Source: Sessilibacter corallicola
GTDB lineage: Bacteria > Pseudomonadota > Gammaproteobacteria > Pseudomonadales > Cellvibrionaceae
Reading direction: 5' to 3'
Assembly (NCBI RefSeq): GCF_021290925.1
Contig: NZ_JAJSLX010000002.1
Location: 186,001 to 250,000 of the forward strand
Length of the DNA: 64,000 nucleotides
Shown: positions 37,611-46,755 of the stretch, in pieces
Layout: every line of letters begins with the position of its first letter
Position numbering within the stretch: position 1 is the stretch's first letter
Position numbers and translations under genes: made by a program
Notes under the pieces: generated by a model
The model's input: the letters and a program-made list of their open reading frames with translations, nothing else
Database searches by the model: none
What the model was told of the DNA's origin: nothing

Positions 37611-40600
37611 TTATTGCCACGACTGTGAGTTGCCAACGAAATTAAAGCCCGACCAATAATACGGATGGCTCCACTTTCCATTGGTTTTTAAGGTCCTTTG
37701 AGCATTCGCTAATGCGTCAATTGGTGTTTGATTTTTCTTGTATAGGTTGTGGTAAAAGTTCTTCATTAATTCCGCAGATGCTTCATCGTCTATCGGCCAC
37801 AGTGAAGCGATAACGCGTTTTGCTCCTGCTTCAATAAAAGCTCTTGATAAGCCTAGTGGACCTTCTCCTTCAATGTGTTTGCCAAGAGCAGTGTCACAGG
37901 CACTTAATACAACCAATTCAGCTGATATATCCCAGTTAGAAATTTCCAATTGTGTCAAGTTGTTGTCGAGCTTCTTTGGAGATTTTTTATTGGATAACGC
38001 AATAAAAGACTGCCCTGGATAGTCCCAGTTTGCCAAGGCATGAGTGGCGAAATGCAAAACGTCATAATTACTTAAGTTGGAGTTAACTAATGCTTTTTTA
38101 TGCGCGTTTTCGCCATCAAGCCAAGTTAATTTTCCTACACTTTGCCATAGCTTTGAGATTTTTTCTGCTTCTAATTTTGCTGAAGGTAGATCAGTTCCTT
38201 CAATACCATTGGATATGATATCGGGATTGGAAAGAAGGAGTAGATTGCTATGAGCCTTAATTTTTTTCTCGTATTTGTTTAAAATATGGTGAGTCGCAAG
38301 TGATGACAAATAAGACACATTGTAATTGTCTATAACTAACTCTTTACTATCTTCAAGTGGCAATGCAGAGAATGGGATTTTATGCAATGGGCCGTCGGGT
38401 GCAATCAAAATTTTAGTATAGTTTTTTAGGGGTTCTTCGTAATCTGATAGAATTAAATGACTAAGATCTATACCATTTTTATGCAGTTTTCTCCAAACGT
38501 TTAACGGGTGCTGACCGGAAGGAGAGTTGCTGGAGGAATTCATATAGTTGGCTACTGTCAATGCAATAGTTTCACTTTTGGGTAGATGGCCAGAAAGTAT
38601 TTTATTTTTTGTAATTAACCATGAATGTGATTTTTCACTGCCTGTAAAAAAGTAAAGAATAGCAGTTTTTTCATCTAAGTTTTTAATGATTGATTCAAGT
38701 TCTTCTAGATTTATAGTGTTTTGGCGATGAGTGGGTTTTGTATTTAATAAATCATCGAAAGTATTTTTTAGTAATATTGAAGATTCGGTGATTTCTTGCT
38801 CGCTAGTATTGTTTAGTGGTGTTGACTCAAGGCTGTTTTTGGGTTTTTCATGAGTGATTGACTCATACAGTGTTCTTGCGCGATAGGATTCTGCGCTTAA
38901 TAATCCAAGTAATTTAGATTTTGGATTATTGGTATTGCTCATATGGAGGTTTATTTCGAGTTCATAGATCGACTTTTGTAATGAGAAATATTGTTGCCTT
39001 ATGGAATCGTCAAACAGTGTGCTGCGGATATTTTCAATGGTATTCTTAGCTGTCTTTAAAAAAAGCAGTGCTTCATCGTAATTTTTTAATTGATCTTTTG
39101 ATAGAGATAGAGCTGCTAGATAATTGCTTCTGGTGAAAAATAGATCGTCTTTATTGTTTTTATTGATTTTTATTGCTTTTTTAAGCGTAATGAAGGCATC
39201 GCTATGCTTCCCAATACCAATTTGTGCTTCTGCTAAATTGGTTAATGTTCTTCCTTCTAAGAATGCATTGTCTGATTCGTTTGTGTGGTGCAATAATTGA
39301 GTTAATATCGATATGGCGTTATCGTAGTTTTTGCTCGATAGATAGGATTCTGCTTCAGTAGATAAAACTGTTATTTTATATTCATTGTCTTTATCTCTTG
39401 AAAATATCTCATAGCTATCATTTAGATATTTTAAGGCGAGTTCGTGATTTCCTAACTTTGAATATAGTTTCCCGAGGTTGATGGAAATAACGCCGAGTTC
39501 ATTCTCATCGCCCAGTTCTTCATAAATACGCCAAGCAGTATTATATTCATCTTGGCTTTTTTTGAATTGATTGAGCTCCATAAATATTTTTCCCTTTGCT
39601 GCTTTTATGTGAGCAATCCAAACTTTATGAGAGTCTCTGAGAGATATTTCTTCTGCGCGCTTCAATAGATTTAATGAGTTGTAATATCTTCCTCTAATGG
39701 CTGAAACAATAGCCATATGGTATTGCGTTCTCATTAACTTTTCATTCAAAGCATGCTTAGTTATAGATGATTGGTATTCGGGGCTTATTAAAGTGTCAAA
39801 CACTAGAGAGTGGTAGTGAGATGCTTCACTTAGTTTATTCTGAGCCCTCGCTGACCACCCTTTATTATTTAGAACCAACTCTTTCACAATGTTGTTATGT
39901 GATTTTTCAGCGTACTCATATGCAGTGTCATGTAATATATTGGCTCTATCAATATTGGTTGGATTTTTTGAGATAGTATTCGCTAAATTATTGTAGTAGT
40001 AGGCAAGAGTCCAATTTCTTAGGTGTTCTTCTTTATGTGAGACTATTTCCCTATTGTTAATTAAATTAATTGATTTTCTTAAATTAAGTTCTGCCAGTTC
40101 GTAATTAGCATTTTGGAGTTGTATGAAACCAATTATATAATACGCATTAGATAGGATGTATAGATAGTCAACTTGGCTCTGAGGTACTGAGAGAGAAAGT
40201 AAAGAAGATATTTCATCATCTTGTAACGTGTGTGTTTCTGATTTTGCAAATATATATGATTGTTTAAGCTCCTCTGATTTTACGATTTCTCCCAGGTTTT
40301 GTGTTAGAGCTATTAATTTTTTTATTGGCTCAATTTTATCTTTTGAGTTTTTAATTTTAGAAAGATTTTTAAGTATTCTTTCTGATAAAAATCTATCTTT
40401 GTTGATGGCCTTGTTGTAAGTGTTTATTTTTATTTCGATAATTGTATCTGTGGTATCATTCTCAATTGCATGTACATTCAATGTGCAATTGATGCATGAA
40501 TCTTCTTCAACTAGATAGAACTTTCTTGGGTAGTTGGCTAGTTCTTGTGGGCTCCACTGCGTCTCCTTAAGCTCAATATCCCCTAGCGTCTCATAGGTAT

Positions 40601-40826
40601 TTACTCCATAGCCGCCAATTTCCACAACGGTAAATTGGTCTTCGGTTTGGCTGAATTCAATAGTGGTTTCGAAAGGTCCATTGATAACTTCAGAGACGGA
40701 TTTTGAAAATACCGGAGGGGCGTCGGTTGGTTGGTCAGGTTGGAGTTGCGCGAGGGTATTACTTGAAAGTAAAACAAGTAATAGTGACAGTGCTAATTTA
40801 ATGAATGTGGTAATACTTAAGTTCAT
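37611..40826 (-). CDS. Secreted TPR-CHAT protein, caspase-like peptidase
   Basis: A 1071-aa protein with a signal peptide (cleavage near NTLA|QL), an about 120-residue N-terminal beta-rich region with two cysteines (DSCINC), tandem TPR-like helical repeats from about 160 to 620 and a C-terminal CHAT domain (about 780-1065). The CHAT dyad is readable as H929 (LHFATHALANW) and C977 (VLSACDTALG). DGPLHKIPFSALPL and GLSRAFIEAGAKRVIASLWPIDD are further family motifs. CHAT domains are caspase/separase-fold cysteine proteases often joined to TPR. The signal peptide places this one in the periplasm or outside. Downstream lie a small protein and a trypsin-like protease, upstream a sigma/anti-sigma pair. 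Codon use is distinctly AT-rich compared with pomAB, hinting at transfer. Confidence 0.88.
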   Translation of the reverse strand: MNLSITTFIKLALSLLLVLLSSNTLAQLQPDQPTDAPPVFSKSVSEVINGPFETTIEFSQTEDQFTVVEIGGYGVNTYETLGDIELKETQWSPQELANYPRKFYLVEEDSCINCTLNVHAIENDTTDTIIEIKINTYNKAINKDRFLSERILKNLSKIKNSKDKIEPIKKLIALTQNLGEIVKSEELKQSYIFAKSETHTLQDDEISSLLSLSVPQSQVDYLYILSNAYYIIGFIQLQNANYELAELNLRKSINLINNREIVSHKEEHLRNWTLAYYYNNLANTISKNPTNIDRANILHDTAYEYAEKSHNNIVKELVLNNKGWSARAQNKLSEASHYHSLVFDTLISPEYQSSITKHALNEKLMRTQYHMAIVSAIRGRYYNSLNLLKRAEEISLRDSHKVWIAHIKAAKGKIFMELNQFKKSQDEYNTAWRIYEELGDENELGVISINLGKLYSKLGNHELALKYLNDSYEIFSRDKDNEYKITVLSTEAESYLSSKNYDNAISILTQLLHHTNESDNAFLEGRTLTNLAEAQIGIGKHSDAFITLKKAIKINKNNKDDLFFTRSNYLAALSLSKDQLKNYDEALLFLKTAKNTIENIRSTLFDDSIRQQYFSLQKSIYELEINLHMSNTNNPKSKLLGLLSAESYRARTLYESITHEKPKNSLESTPLNNTSEQEITESSILLKNTFDDLLNTKPTHRQNTINLEELESIIKNLDEKTAILYFFTGSEKSHSWLITKNKILSGHLPKSETIALTVANYMNSSSNSPSGQHPLNVWRKLHKNGIDLSHLILSDYEEPLKNYTKILIAPDGPLHKIPFSALPLEDSKELVIDNYNVSYLSSLATHHILNKYEKKIKAHSNLLLLSNPDIISNGIEGTDLPSAKLEAEKISKLWQSVGKLTWLDGENAHKKALVNSNLSNYDVLHFATHALANWDYPGQSFIALSNKKSPKKLDNNLTQLEISNWDISAELVVLSACDTALGKHIEGEGPLGLSRAFIEAGAKRVIASLWPIDDEASAELMKNFYHNLYKKNQTPIDALANAQRTLKTNGKWSHPYYWSGFNFVGNSQSWQ

Positions 40827-41169
40827 GAATAGACTAAGTGACTAAATTCTGGTTTTGAATGATCTATTTGGCACTTAAATCATCTCAAATGTAAATTAAG
40901 AGATTTAAGAACGTAAAATTCTAGACCAGAATACTATCAACTTGTCTATTAATTCCCAATACTTTCGGGATAAAGTGATGAATTTGTAGAGAACTGGCGT
41001 TTGTTGTTATTAGATCCAGTAGTGTTCCTATACTTTTAGAATTAGGTATAGGGAATTACATAAGAGCGTCACTCTAAGAATAAGATTGGACTGCTCTTTG
41101 TAATATTGTGTAATAGTTCTTATCGCTTTTTAGCTCTATATTAACCCCAAGACCCTCACCTGAGATGGA
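40827..41169. other. Intergenic region between CHAT gene and anti-sigma gene
   Basis: No gene. It contains TTCCTATAC (41025-41033) and GTATAGGGAA (41046-41055), a near-palindrome with one bulge that may be an operator. It may also contain the sigma-dependent promoter of the CHAT gene, but no -35/-10 pair could be assigned with confidence. Confidence 0.4.
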
Positions 41170-41907
41170 CTAAAACTTGTCGATTTGCATGAGACCAATT
41201 TTAGTTTTATTAACGGGCGACTCTAGCTCGTAACGGTATTGCCCTTGAGAGATAAATGTTGTCGCTAAGCTGACATAAACAACCCACTCGTGGTCGGGAT
41301 AAAGTCCGCTTTGTTGCCAAATTAATTTATCTTCAGCATTGTAAAGTTTTAATGTGAAAGGTTCAGGAATGCCGCCAGTAGGTTCAGTTTCTACACCGAG
41401 GGTGAGGCTTGATTGCTCGGCAAGTAACTCAATAGTTTCAATATTGGCATCTGGTACGGCTGCCGCTGAGCGCACACGCTGTTGGCCTAGTACGTAAACT
41501 GACGTTGTATGAACAGGTTGGCCGGCATCAACAATTTCATTTTGGCTGGTAAGCATTAGCGGGATTACAAATACAACCGCTGCTAGTGCACCAAAAGCTG
41601 TTTGTGGAATGAAAAAGCCATCGAAAAATTTCTTGATCGATTGTCCAAATGACTCTCGCTCTTTTTTCGGTTCTGCTCTGGTAGCTGATTGCGATATGGC
41701 TTGTTCGGTTTTGGAATGAGCGTCGGCTTTTGCATTCAGTTTTAATCCAAGCATCAGTTGTTCTACCATCTCAACTTCAGCTAAAAGTTTTGGATTATCT
41801 AGATATTCTATTTCAAACTGTAATGCTTCTTCTTCGGACATTCGTCCTAAAAGATATTGGTCGACACGCTCATCAAACTTTAATTTGTCGTCGTCTAAAT
41901 GTGTCAC
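41170..41907 (-). CDS. Membrane anti-sigma-factor-like protein
   Basis: A 245-aa single-pass protein. The N-terminal ~60 residues are acidic and helical (DERVDQYLLGRMSEEEALQFE) in the manner of anti-sigma domains but lack the zinc-binding HxxxCxxC. A Lys/Glu-rich linker, a membrane helix at about 102-120 (TAFGALAAVVFVIPLM) and a periplasmic beta-rich domain of about 120 residues follow. Encoded 95 bp after the ECF sigma gene on the same strand, the usual arrangement. It would hold the sigma factor at the membrane until a periplasmic event releases it; release by proteolysis is the known mechanism and proteases are encoded next door. The trigger is unknown. Confidence 0.75.
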   Translation of the reverse strand: MTHLDDDKLKFDERVDQYLLGRMSEEEALQFEIEYLDNPKLLAEVEMVEQLMLGLKLNAKADAHSKTEQAISQSATRAEPKKERESFGQSIKKFFDGFFIPQTAFGALAAVVFVIPLMLTSQNEIVDAGQPVHTTSVYVLGQQRVRSAAAVPDANIETIELLAEQSSLTLGVETEPTGGIPEPFTLKLYNAEDKLIWQQSGLYPDHEWVVYVSLATTFISQGQYRYELESPVNKTKIGLMQIDKF

Positions 41908-42002
41908 TGATTCTCTCCGTCTGTAAGCCTGATATTGTGGCTTCTTGCTTAGCTAGTGTGCACTAGATCTTCTTTGTCCCACCTAAAGTGTGAGCGAAAT
42001 GG

Positions 42003-42572
42003 CTAATCTTGCTCTTTTTGAATAAATGCTTTCATCCGGGATTTTGCGCGATAGATGACGCGATTGAAGTGCTGACTTGTCAACTGTAATTCCTCACAGA
42101 TAACGTCTTTATCTTCTTCATCAACGTAAAATCGAGTCAAAATCTCACGGTCTCTAGGAGTATCCAAAGAATTGATTAGGTCTCGTACATATTGCTGAAC
42201 GCGAGAAGTTTCATAGGCTTCTTCTGGGGACGCAGTAGGAGAAACGAGCTCGTTTTCCTCGGGGTCGTCAACAGAGTCTGAGTATTTACGAAAATACATA
42301 ACGGTCTGGTTGCGTGCAGTTTGGTGAATAAATGCTGCCAATCGGTCGGGCTGGCGTAAATCACCATTGCGTACCTTTTCGATTACAACACGCCAAGTTT
42401 CTTGCGACACGTCGGCAACCACGTCAGGATTACACTTGCGTTGCAACATGAGATTGAGTCCGCGCGAAAAACGCGTAATCATCTCGTGTTCTGCCAGTGG
42501 ATTGCCTGATCGTATGGCTTCGACTAGCGCTTCGCTAGACAATTCTTTTAAGTGTCTGTTCCCAAGACCCAT
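42003..42572 (-). CDS. ECF-type RNA polymerase sigma factor
   Basis: About 189 aa, with an N-terminal region 2 (EALVEAIRSGNPLAEHEMITRF ... LAAFIHQTARNQTVMYFRK; keys SRGLNLML and LAAFIHQTARNQ) and a C-terminal region 4 HTH (LINSLDTPRDREILTRFYVDEEDKDVICEELQLT, keys DTPRDREI and HFNRVIYRAKSRM). It would direct polymerase to its own operon and target genes. ATG at 42572 is preferred because GGTGAG lies about 10 nt upstream; a GTG at 42587 is in frame. A small hairpin covers that ribosome site. First gene of the sigma/anti-sigma/CHAT/protease run. Confidence 0.88.
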   Translation of the reverse strand: MGLGNRHLKELSSEALVEAIRSGNPLAEHEMITRFSRGLNLMLQRKCNPDVVADVSQETWRVVIEKVRNGDLRQPDRLAAFIHQTARNQTVMYFRKYSDSVDDPEENELVSPTASPEEAYETSRVQQYVRDLINSLDTPRDREILTRFYVDEEDKDVICEELQLTSQHFNRVIYRAKSRMKAFIQKEQD

Positions 42573-42583
42573 AAATCTGAAAC

Positions 42584-42602
42584 TCACCCCAGTTCTGGGT
42601 GA
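42584..42602 (-). promoter_or_regulatory. Hairpin over the sigma-factor ribosome site
   Basis: TCACCC-C-AG / CTGGGTGA with a TT turn and one bulged C. It would sequester GGTGAG of the sigma mRNA, so it may be a translational control element or an operator. Confidence 0.35.
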
Positions 42603-43224
42603 AATAGATCAGCGCACTAAGCACGATGTATTTCACGGTCATACTAAGTTCTAAAGCAGAACTTTTTTGTATTTCTTTTTAATATTAAGCTGATTCGTTA
42701 GAGGTACTCAGACGTTTGACGAATAATCAGCCGCAAGTTGCCGAGGTGAATCAGGTACTTTCGTGTTACTTCTAATAATTTTTACGTCAAAGTAACGTCA
42801 AGCCAATAGGCTCCGCAATTTTAAACAGGTTGGCTGACGCTCTTCAACACTTCGAAAAGCATACCTACGACCAACTTATTGCTTTTATGATTCCATAATA
42901 TAACAAATTGATCATCATAGTTGGCAGTTAGATAAGACAGAGGTATATACCGTTTAATATTTCGGAATATAAATGAGGGATCTATAGGGATCCAGCAAAT
43001 TATAATACCCGGCTTGCTCTAATTTAGAGGCAAAGGTTTATACCAAATTTTGGTGAACAAAGCGTAAAGTTTCGTGGCAATTGCGCAAAAACCGTCTCAA
43101 ATTGTGAGTGATTAGTGGTTCTGTTGAGTAGGCGCGCTTTATGTCGGGTTTAATTGCACTAACTTCAGCTAAAGCAAATACCCAATATCTGCGTTGATAT
43201 TGGGTTTTCCCCGAACTCATGGGT
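42603..43224. other. Intergenic region between sigma gene and amidohydrolase genes
   Basis: No supported gene. A 60-codon minus-strand frame at 43038-43220 lacks a ribosome site. A hairpin near 43181-43204 is listed separately. It presumably contains the sigma-gene promoter. Confidence 0.4.
43181..43208 (-). terminator. Hairpin downstream of the amidohydrolase pair
   Basis: CCCAATATC (43181-43189), 6-nt loop, GATATTGGG (43196-43204). It lies 20-40 nt past the stop of the minus-strand gene; the T-run is better on the plus strand (43205-43208) than on the minus. Confidence 0.5.
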
Positions 43225-44481
43225 TTACTGTGTGTAGGCTGGAGGCAGCTCGGATTCGGTTAAATAGCGATCACGAAGCTTATCTTGACGCGTTTCGAGG
43301 CTTTGCTCTTTACCACCGATCCACAAGTGCTCTATGTTTGAGCTAAATTCCAAAGGGTCACCACTCCAAACGACTAAATCAGCGTCTTTTCCGGTTTCGA
43401 TCACTCCTTTTGCCGTAAGAGCAAATGCTTTGGCTACGTTGCTTGTAACAGCAGCAATTGCAGCTTCATAACTTAAGCCATTGGCAACCGCATTTCCTGC
43501 GCTAAACCTCAGTTGGTGTAAGTTATGAGAAGAGTCGCCAGCAACGGTTAATCCCACTGTCAGCTCATGTGAAGATAAGGTTGCTGCGTTACCTAGCTTT
43601 GCGTGCAATTCATCAAAGCTTTTTGGCAAGTTATCCATCGGTGAAATGATAACTGGAACATCGGCGTCTGCGAGTTGCTTGGCAACTGCGGGAGCACCAT
43701 TTGCTCCGGCAATGATAAGGTCTAACGAGAACTTATCTTTTAGGGTTAAAGCTTGGAGAATATCCGCAGGTCGGTGGGTTATCACTAATAAAGGAAGCTC
43801 TTTATTGAGCAGCTTAGTTAGTATTTTTTCATCTGACTTTGGCGTCTCTTCTTTATCTTGATCTTTTTTTGCATCTTTTGGCGCGTTGAGTTTTTCTTGT
43901 TGCTGCGTAAGCTTTTCTTCTATGTATTGGATTTTGAGTGCTCTAGACCCTTTGCTTTGCGGCTCGATATAGGCGACTACTGCAACCGGGTTTATTTCTG
44001 TGGCGGTTAAATTACTTGATGTCGATACATAAGATGCGATACCGGTGAAATCATCAGTCATTCCGTGGGGAACAATGATATTCCCCGTGATACCGCCAGT
44101 GCGAGCGAGTGGTAACAGAGTCGACTCGGCGTTAAACGCGTAGGATGGATCGAAAGTAATGCCAGCTTTGTCAGAACTTGCATCGCGAGTTGCTGCGACT
44201 GCGCCAACTTCGACTAAACCGAGAGCGTTGATGGAGCCAATGAATCCAGGTGTAACGATTTTATCGGTCCCATCAATAACAGTATCGGCGACAACCTTTT
44301 CTGGATTGATTGCCGTGATCTTGCCGTTTTCAAAAACAACGGTTGCGTTTTCGAGCACGGCTGGGGTCGATCCGGTGTAAATTTTTGCGTTTGTAACGGC
44401 TGTGCTTTGCGCTAACGCGAAATTACTCAGAGCTAAAATAAGCGATGAAAGCAGCACAGCTGTTATGTTCTGTTTTAACAT
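43225..44481 (-). CDS. Exported amidohydrolase-family protein lacking the HxH metal motif
   Basis: A 418-aa protein with a signal peptide (ALSNFALA|QS) and the amidohydrolase frame: KIYTGSTPAVLENATVVFENGKI start, a GTDKIVTPGFIG strand, and VIETGKDADLVVWSGDPLEF near the end. The usual GxxDxHxH after TPGF is GSINALG here, residues 83-85 being S-I-N, so the first two metal-binding histidines are missing. The second metal-ligand region is likewise poor, and a Lys/Glu-rich insert (about 195-215) is unusual. It may be a non-catalytic partner of the complete paralogue just upstream. ATG at 44481 with GGAGAG is used. Confidence 0.8.
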   Translation of the reverse strand: MLKQNITAVLLSSLILALSNFALAQSTAVTNAKIYTGSTPAVLENATVVFENGKITAINPEKVVADTVIDGTDKIVTPGFIGSINALGLVEVGAVAATRDASSDKAGITFDPSYAFNAESTLLPLARTGGITGNIIVPHGMTDDFTGIASYVSTSSNLTATEINPVAVVAYIEPQSKGSRALKIQYIEEKLTQQQEKLNAPKDAKKDQDKEETPKSDEKILTKLLNKELPLLVITHRPADILQALTLKDKFSLDLIIAGANGAPAVAKQLADADVPVIISPMDNLPKSFDELHAKLGNAATLSSHELTVGLTVAGDSSHNLHQLRFSAGNAVANGLSYEAAIAAVTSNVAKAFALTAKGVIETGKDADLVVWSGDPLEFSSNIEHLWIGGKEQSLETRQDKLRDRYLTESELPPAYTQ

Positions 44482-44498
44482 TGGGTTGCTCTCCAAAT

Positions 44499-45869
44499 TC
44501 AATGGCCTGGCTGGCCTAGCGTGAAATCACTGGTTGGTTGGTAGCGTCGATCGAATCGATCAAAGACCAGTGCCCCATCAATAAATACCTGATCCGCTAG
44601 CGCGTAAACGCTGAATGGGTTTTGGTTCCAAAGCACGAGGTCGGCGTTTTTCCCGGTTTGTATTGAGCCAGTTTTATCGTCGATACCCAGTGATTTAGCG
44701 GCGTTTGATGTAATCCACTGAATCACGTCTTCTTCTTTTAACGCGAATCCATTGTCGTTAGCTCGGAACATGACTTTGGCAGCTTCTTGATTGAGTCGCT
44801 GTATGGTGTCTTCGGAATCAGAGTGAACAATCGAGCAGGAATTTTCGGGCTTGTCGACGATGGCGATGTTTTCGAGCACCATGTCGTACGCTTCCATTTT
44901 AAAACCCCACCAATCGGGCCACATAGCCGCGCAATTTCCATTTTCGGCGAGTAAATCTGCGACTTTATAAGCCTCTACCGCGTGGTGAAACGTACCTGCG
45001 TGATAACCGAATTCTTTACCTAGATCGATCATCATTGCCATTTCTTCGGCTTTATAGCAGTGATTGTGAATCATGATTTCACCGTCTAATACACCGCGTA
45101 AGGTTTCCAGTTCTAGGTCACGTTGTGGGCGTTCAGAAATTTTTCCCGATTCGAAATCTTCCCAGTTTGCTCGGTATTCGACGGCTCTAGCCCACGCTGC
45201 GCGAAACCCGGCCATGTTGCCCATTCGTGAGCCCGGCGTTTGATTGCGGTTGCCGTAGACGCGTTTAGGGTTTTCACCGCACGCCATTTTTAAGGTGTAA
45301 GGTGCGCCTGGAAACTTCATGGCTTGCACGGTGGTGGTGGGGACGTTTTTCAAAACAACGCCACGACCGCCAAAAAGATTTGCCGAGCCAGGCAGTATTT
45401 GCAAGGTTGTGATTCCGCCGGCGCGAGCGGTATGAAAGCCTGGGTCTTGCGGCCACACCGAGTGCTCCACCCAAACTTCAGCGGTATTTGGGTTCGTGAT
45501 TTCGTTGCCGTCTTGGTGTGACTCAACCGAAGGGGCGGGATAAGCGCCTAAGTGAGAGTGAACATCAATGATTCCAGGAGTTAACCATTTGCCTGTGCCG
45601 TCAATGGTTTCGGCGTTATCAGCAGAAAGGTTTTTGCCCACTTTTGATATTTTGCCATCAACAACCAACACATCCGACGTTTCTAAACGTTCGCCAGTTC
45701 CAGTTAAAACCGTGGCATTTTGTATAAGAAATGTTTCTTGAGGTAATGGCCGATAGGTGCTTGGGTATGGATTTTTGTTAAACGTTAATTCGCTAGGATT
45801 GGAACCCGAACCGCATCCGAGTAATGTCACGCACACACTCAATCCGACGATAACTGAAGACAATCGCAT
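44499..45869 (-). CDS. Amidohydrolase-family lipoprotein, complete active site
   Basis: A 456-aa lipoprotein: N-terminal LLGC lipobox at C19. The enzyme part has DVHSHLGAY (HxH), IMIHNHCYKAEEM, a GTFHHAVEA and SIVHSDSEDTIQ (Asp), which are the metal ligands of the imidazolonepropionase/dihydroorotase type of amidohydrolases. GKNADLVLWNQNPFS ends the domain. It is probably anchored in the periplasm and hydrolyses a cyclic amide or dipeptide-like substrate; the substrate is not known. It is the upstream gene of the amidohydrolase pair, and the downstream start overlaps closely (gap 17 bp). Confidence 0.88.
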   Translation of the reverse strand: MRLSSVIVGLSVCVTLLGCGSGSNPSELTFNKNPYPSTYRPLPQETFLIQNATVLTGTGERLETSDVLVVDGKISKVGKNLSADNAETIDGTGKWLTPGIIDVHSHLGAYPAPSVESHQDGNEITNPNTAEVWVEHSVWPQDPGFHTARAGGITTLQILPGSANLFGGRGVVLKNVPTTTVQAMKFPGAPYTLKMACGENPKRVYGNRNQTPGSRMGNMAGFRAAWARAVEYRANWEDFESGKISERPQRDLELETLRGVLDGEIMIHNHCYKAEEMAMMIDLGKEFGYHAGTFHHAVEAYKVADLLAENGNCAAMWPDWWGFKMEAYDMVLENIAIVDKPENSCSIVHSDSEDTIQRLNQEAAKVMFRANDNGFALKEEDVIQWITSNAAKSLGIDDKTGSIQTGKNADLVLWNQNPFSVYALADQVFIDGALVFDRFDRRYQPTSDFTLGQPGH

Positions 45870-46120
45870 GGATGTCAGCCCCCTGAGAAATCACTGAAAA
45901 AATTACGTATTACGTAAATGGTTCGACTAAAAACGGATACCAATCAAGATCCCACAACAAAATAGTCGGTTAAATTTTCGAGTGAATAATATTCGGGGTT
46001 TTACTCACGTTACTGTCAGATTTGCGAGTGCGGTACAAACATGTTGGAAAATAAAAAGAATCTTTAAACACGTTCTTTTTATACTTTTAATCAGTTAGCT
46101 CGTTTACGAAGAGTGGTAAC

Positions 46121-46600
46121 TCAGTCATCTGAAGAAAGCTTGGACAAATCAATGCCTTTAAATACCTTGTTTTCGTTCATAACGACATGAGTGTTAATTT
46201 TTAATGAATAATTAACAGAACCGACCAGCATTTCATTGATTTCCAAATATCGAGCCATATTGGGGCAGACAATTCTGAGAAAGAAATCAAATTCACCACT
46301 AACGGTATAGCACTCAACAATTTCTGGAATGGATTCAACCGCCGATTCGAATTTGCGAAAATCTTTTGCGGAATGATTTTTCATAGAAACAGTAGCAATG
46401 CACATAATATGGCGACTGACCTTCGCCAGATTCAATGTTGCGTAATAGCCCGTGATGATTCCTTCTGCTTCCAGTCGTCTTACGCGTTGTAAGCATGAGC
46501 TTGGCGACAGAGCGACTAACGCTGCTAAATCTTGATTGGTGGTTTTAGCGTTAGTTTGAATGTGTTTGAGAATCTTTAAGTCAATACGATCGAGTTTCAT
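46121..46600 (-). CDS. Lrp/AsnC-family transcriptional regulator
   Basis: A 159-aa feast/famine regulator. N-terminal HTH: LDRIDLKILKHIQTNAKTTNQDLAALVALSPSSCLQRVRRLE (keys DLKILKHIQ and SPSSCLQRVRRLEAEGII). The C-terminal RAM domain, from about 65, includes YTVSGEFDFFLRIV. It is divergent from astC with 155 bp between, so it is the natural candidate to control the arginine catabolic operon in response to an amino acid. AT-rich spacer DNA at 46601-46755 holds the promoters. Confidence 0.9.
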   Translation of the reverse strand: MKLDRIDLKILKHIQTNAKTTNQDLAALVALSPSSCLQRVRRLEAEGIITGYYATLNLAKVSRHIMCIATVSMKNHSAKDFRKFESAVESIPEIVECYTVSGEFDFFLRIVCPNMARYLEINEMLVGSVNYSLKINTHVVMNENKVFKGIDLSKLSSDD

Positions 46601-46755
46601 ATTTTTTATTGAATACAGTTATAGGGCTGACGAGCCGCCGAATATAATTCGGTATAAGGCTAGTTAAAATTATTAAATAATTTTTTTGAAAGAAAATCCA
46701 AAACTCATTTTGCCAGTGGTGTGCCAGAATTATTAAAAAGACTGGAGCCATCACA

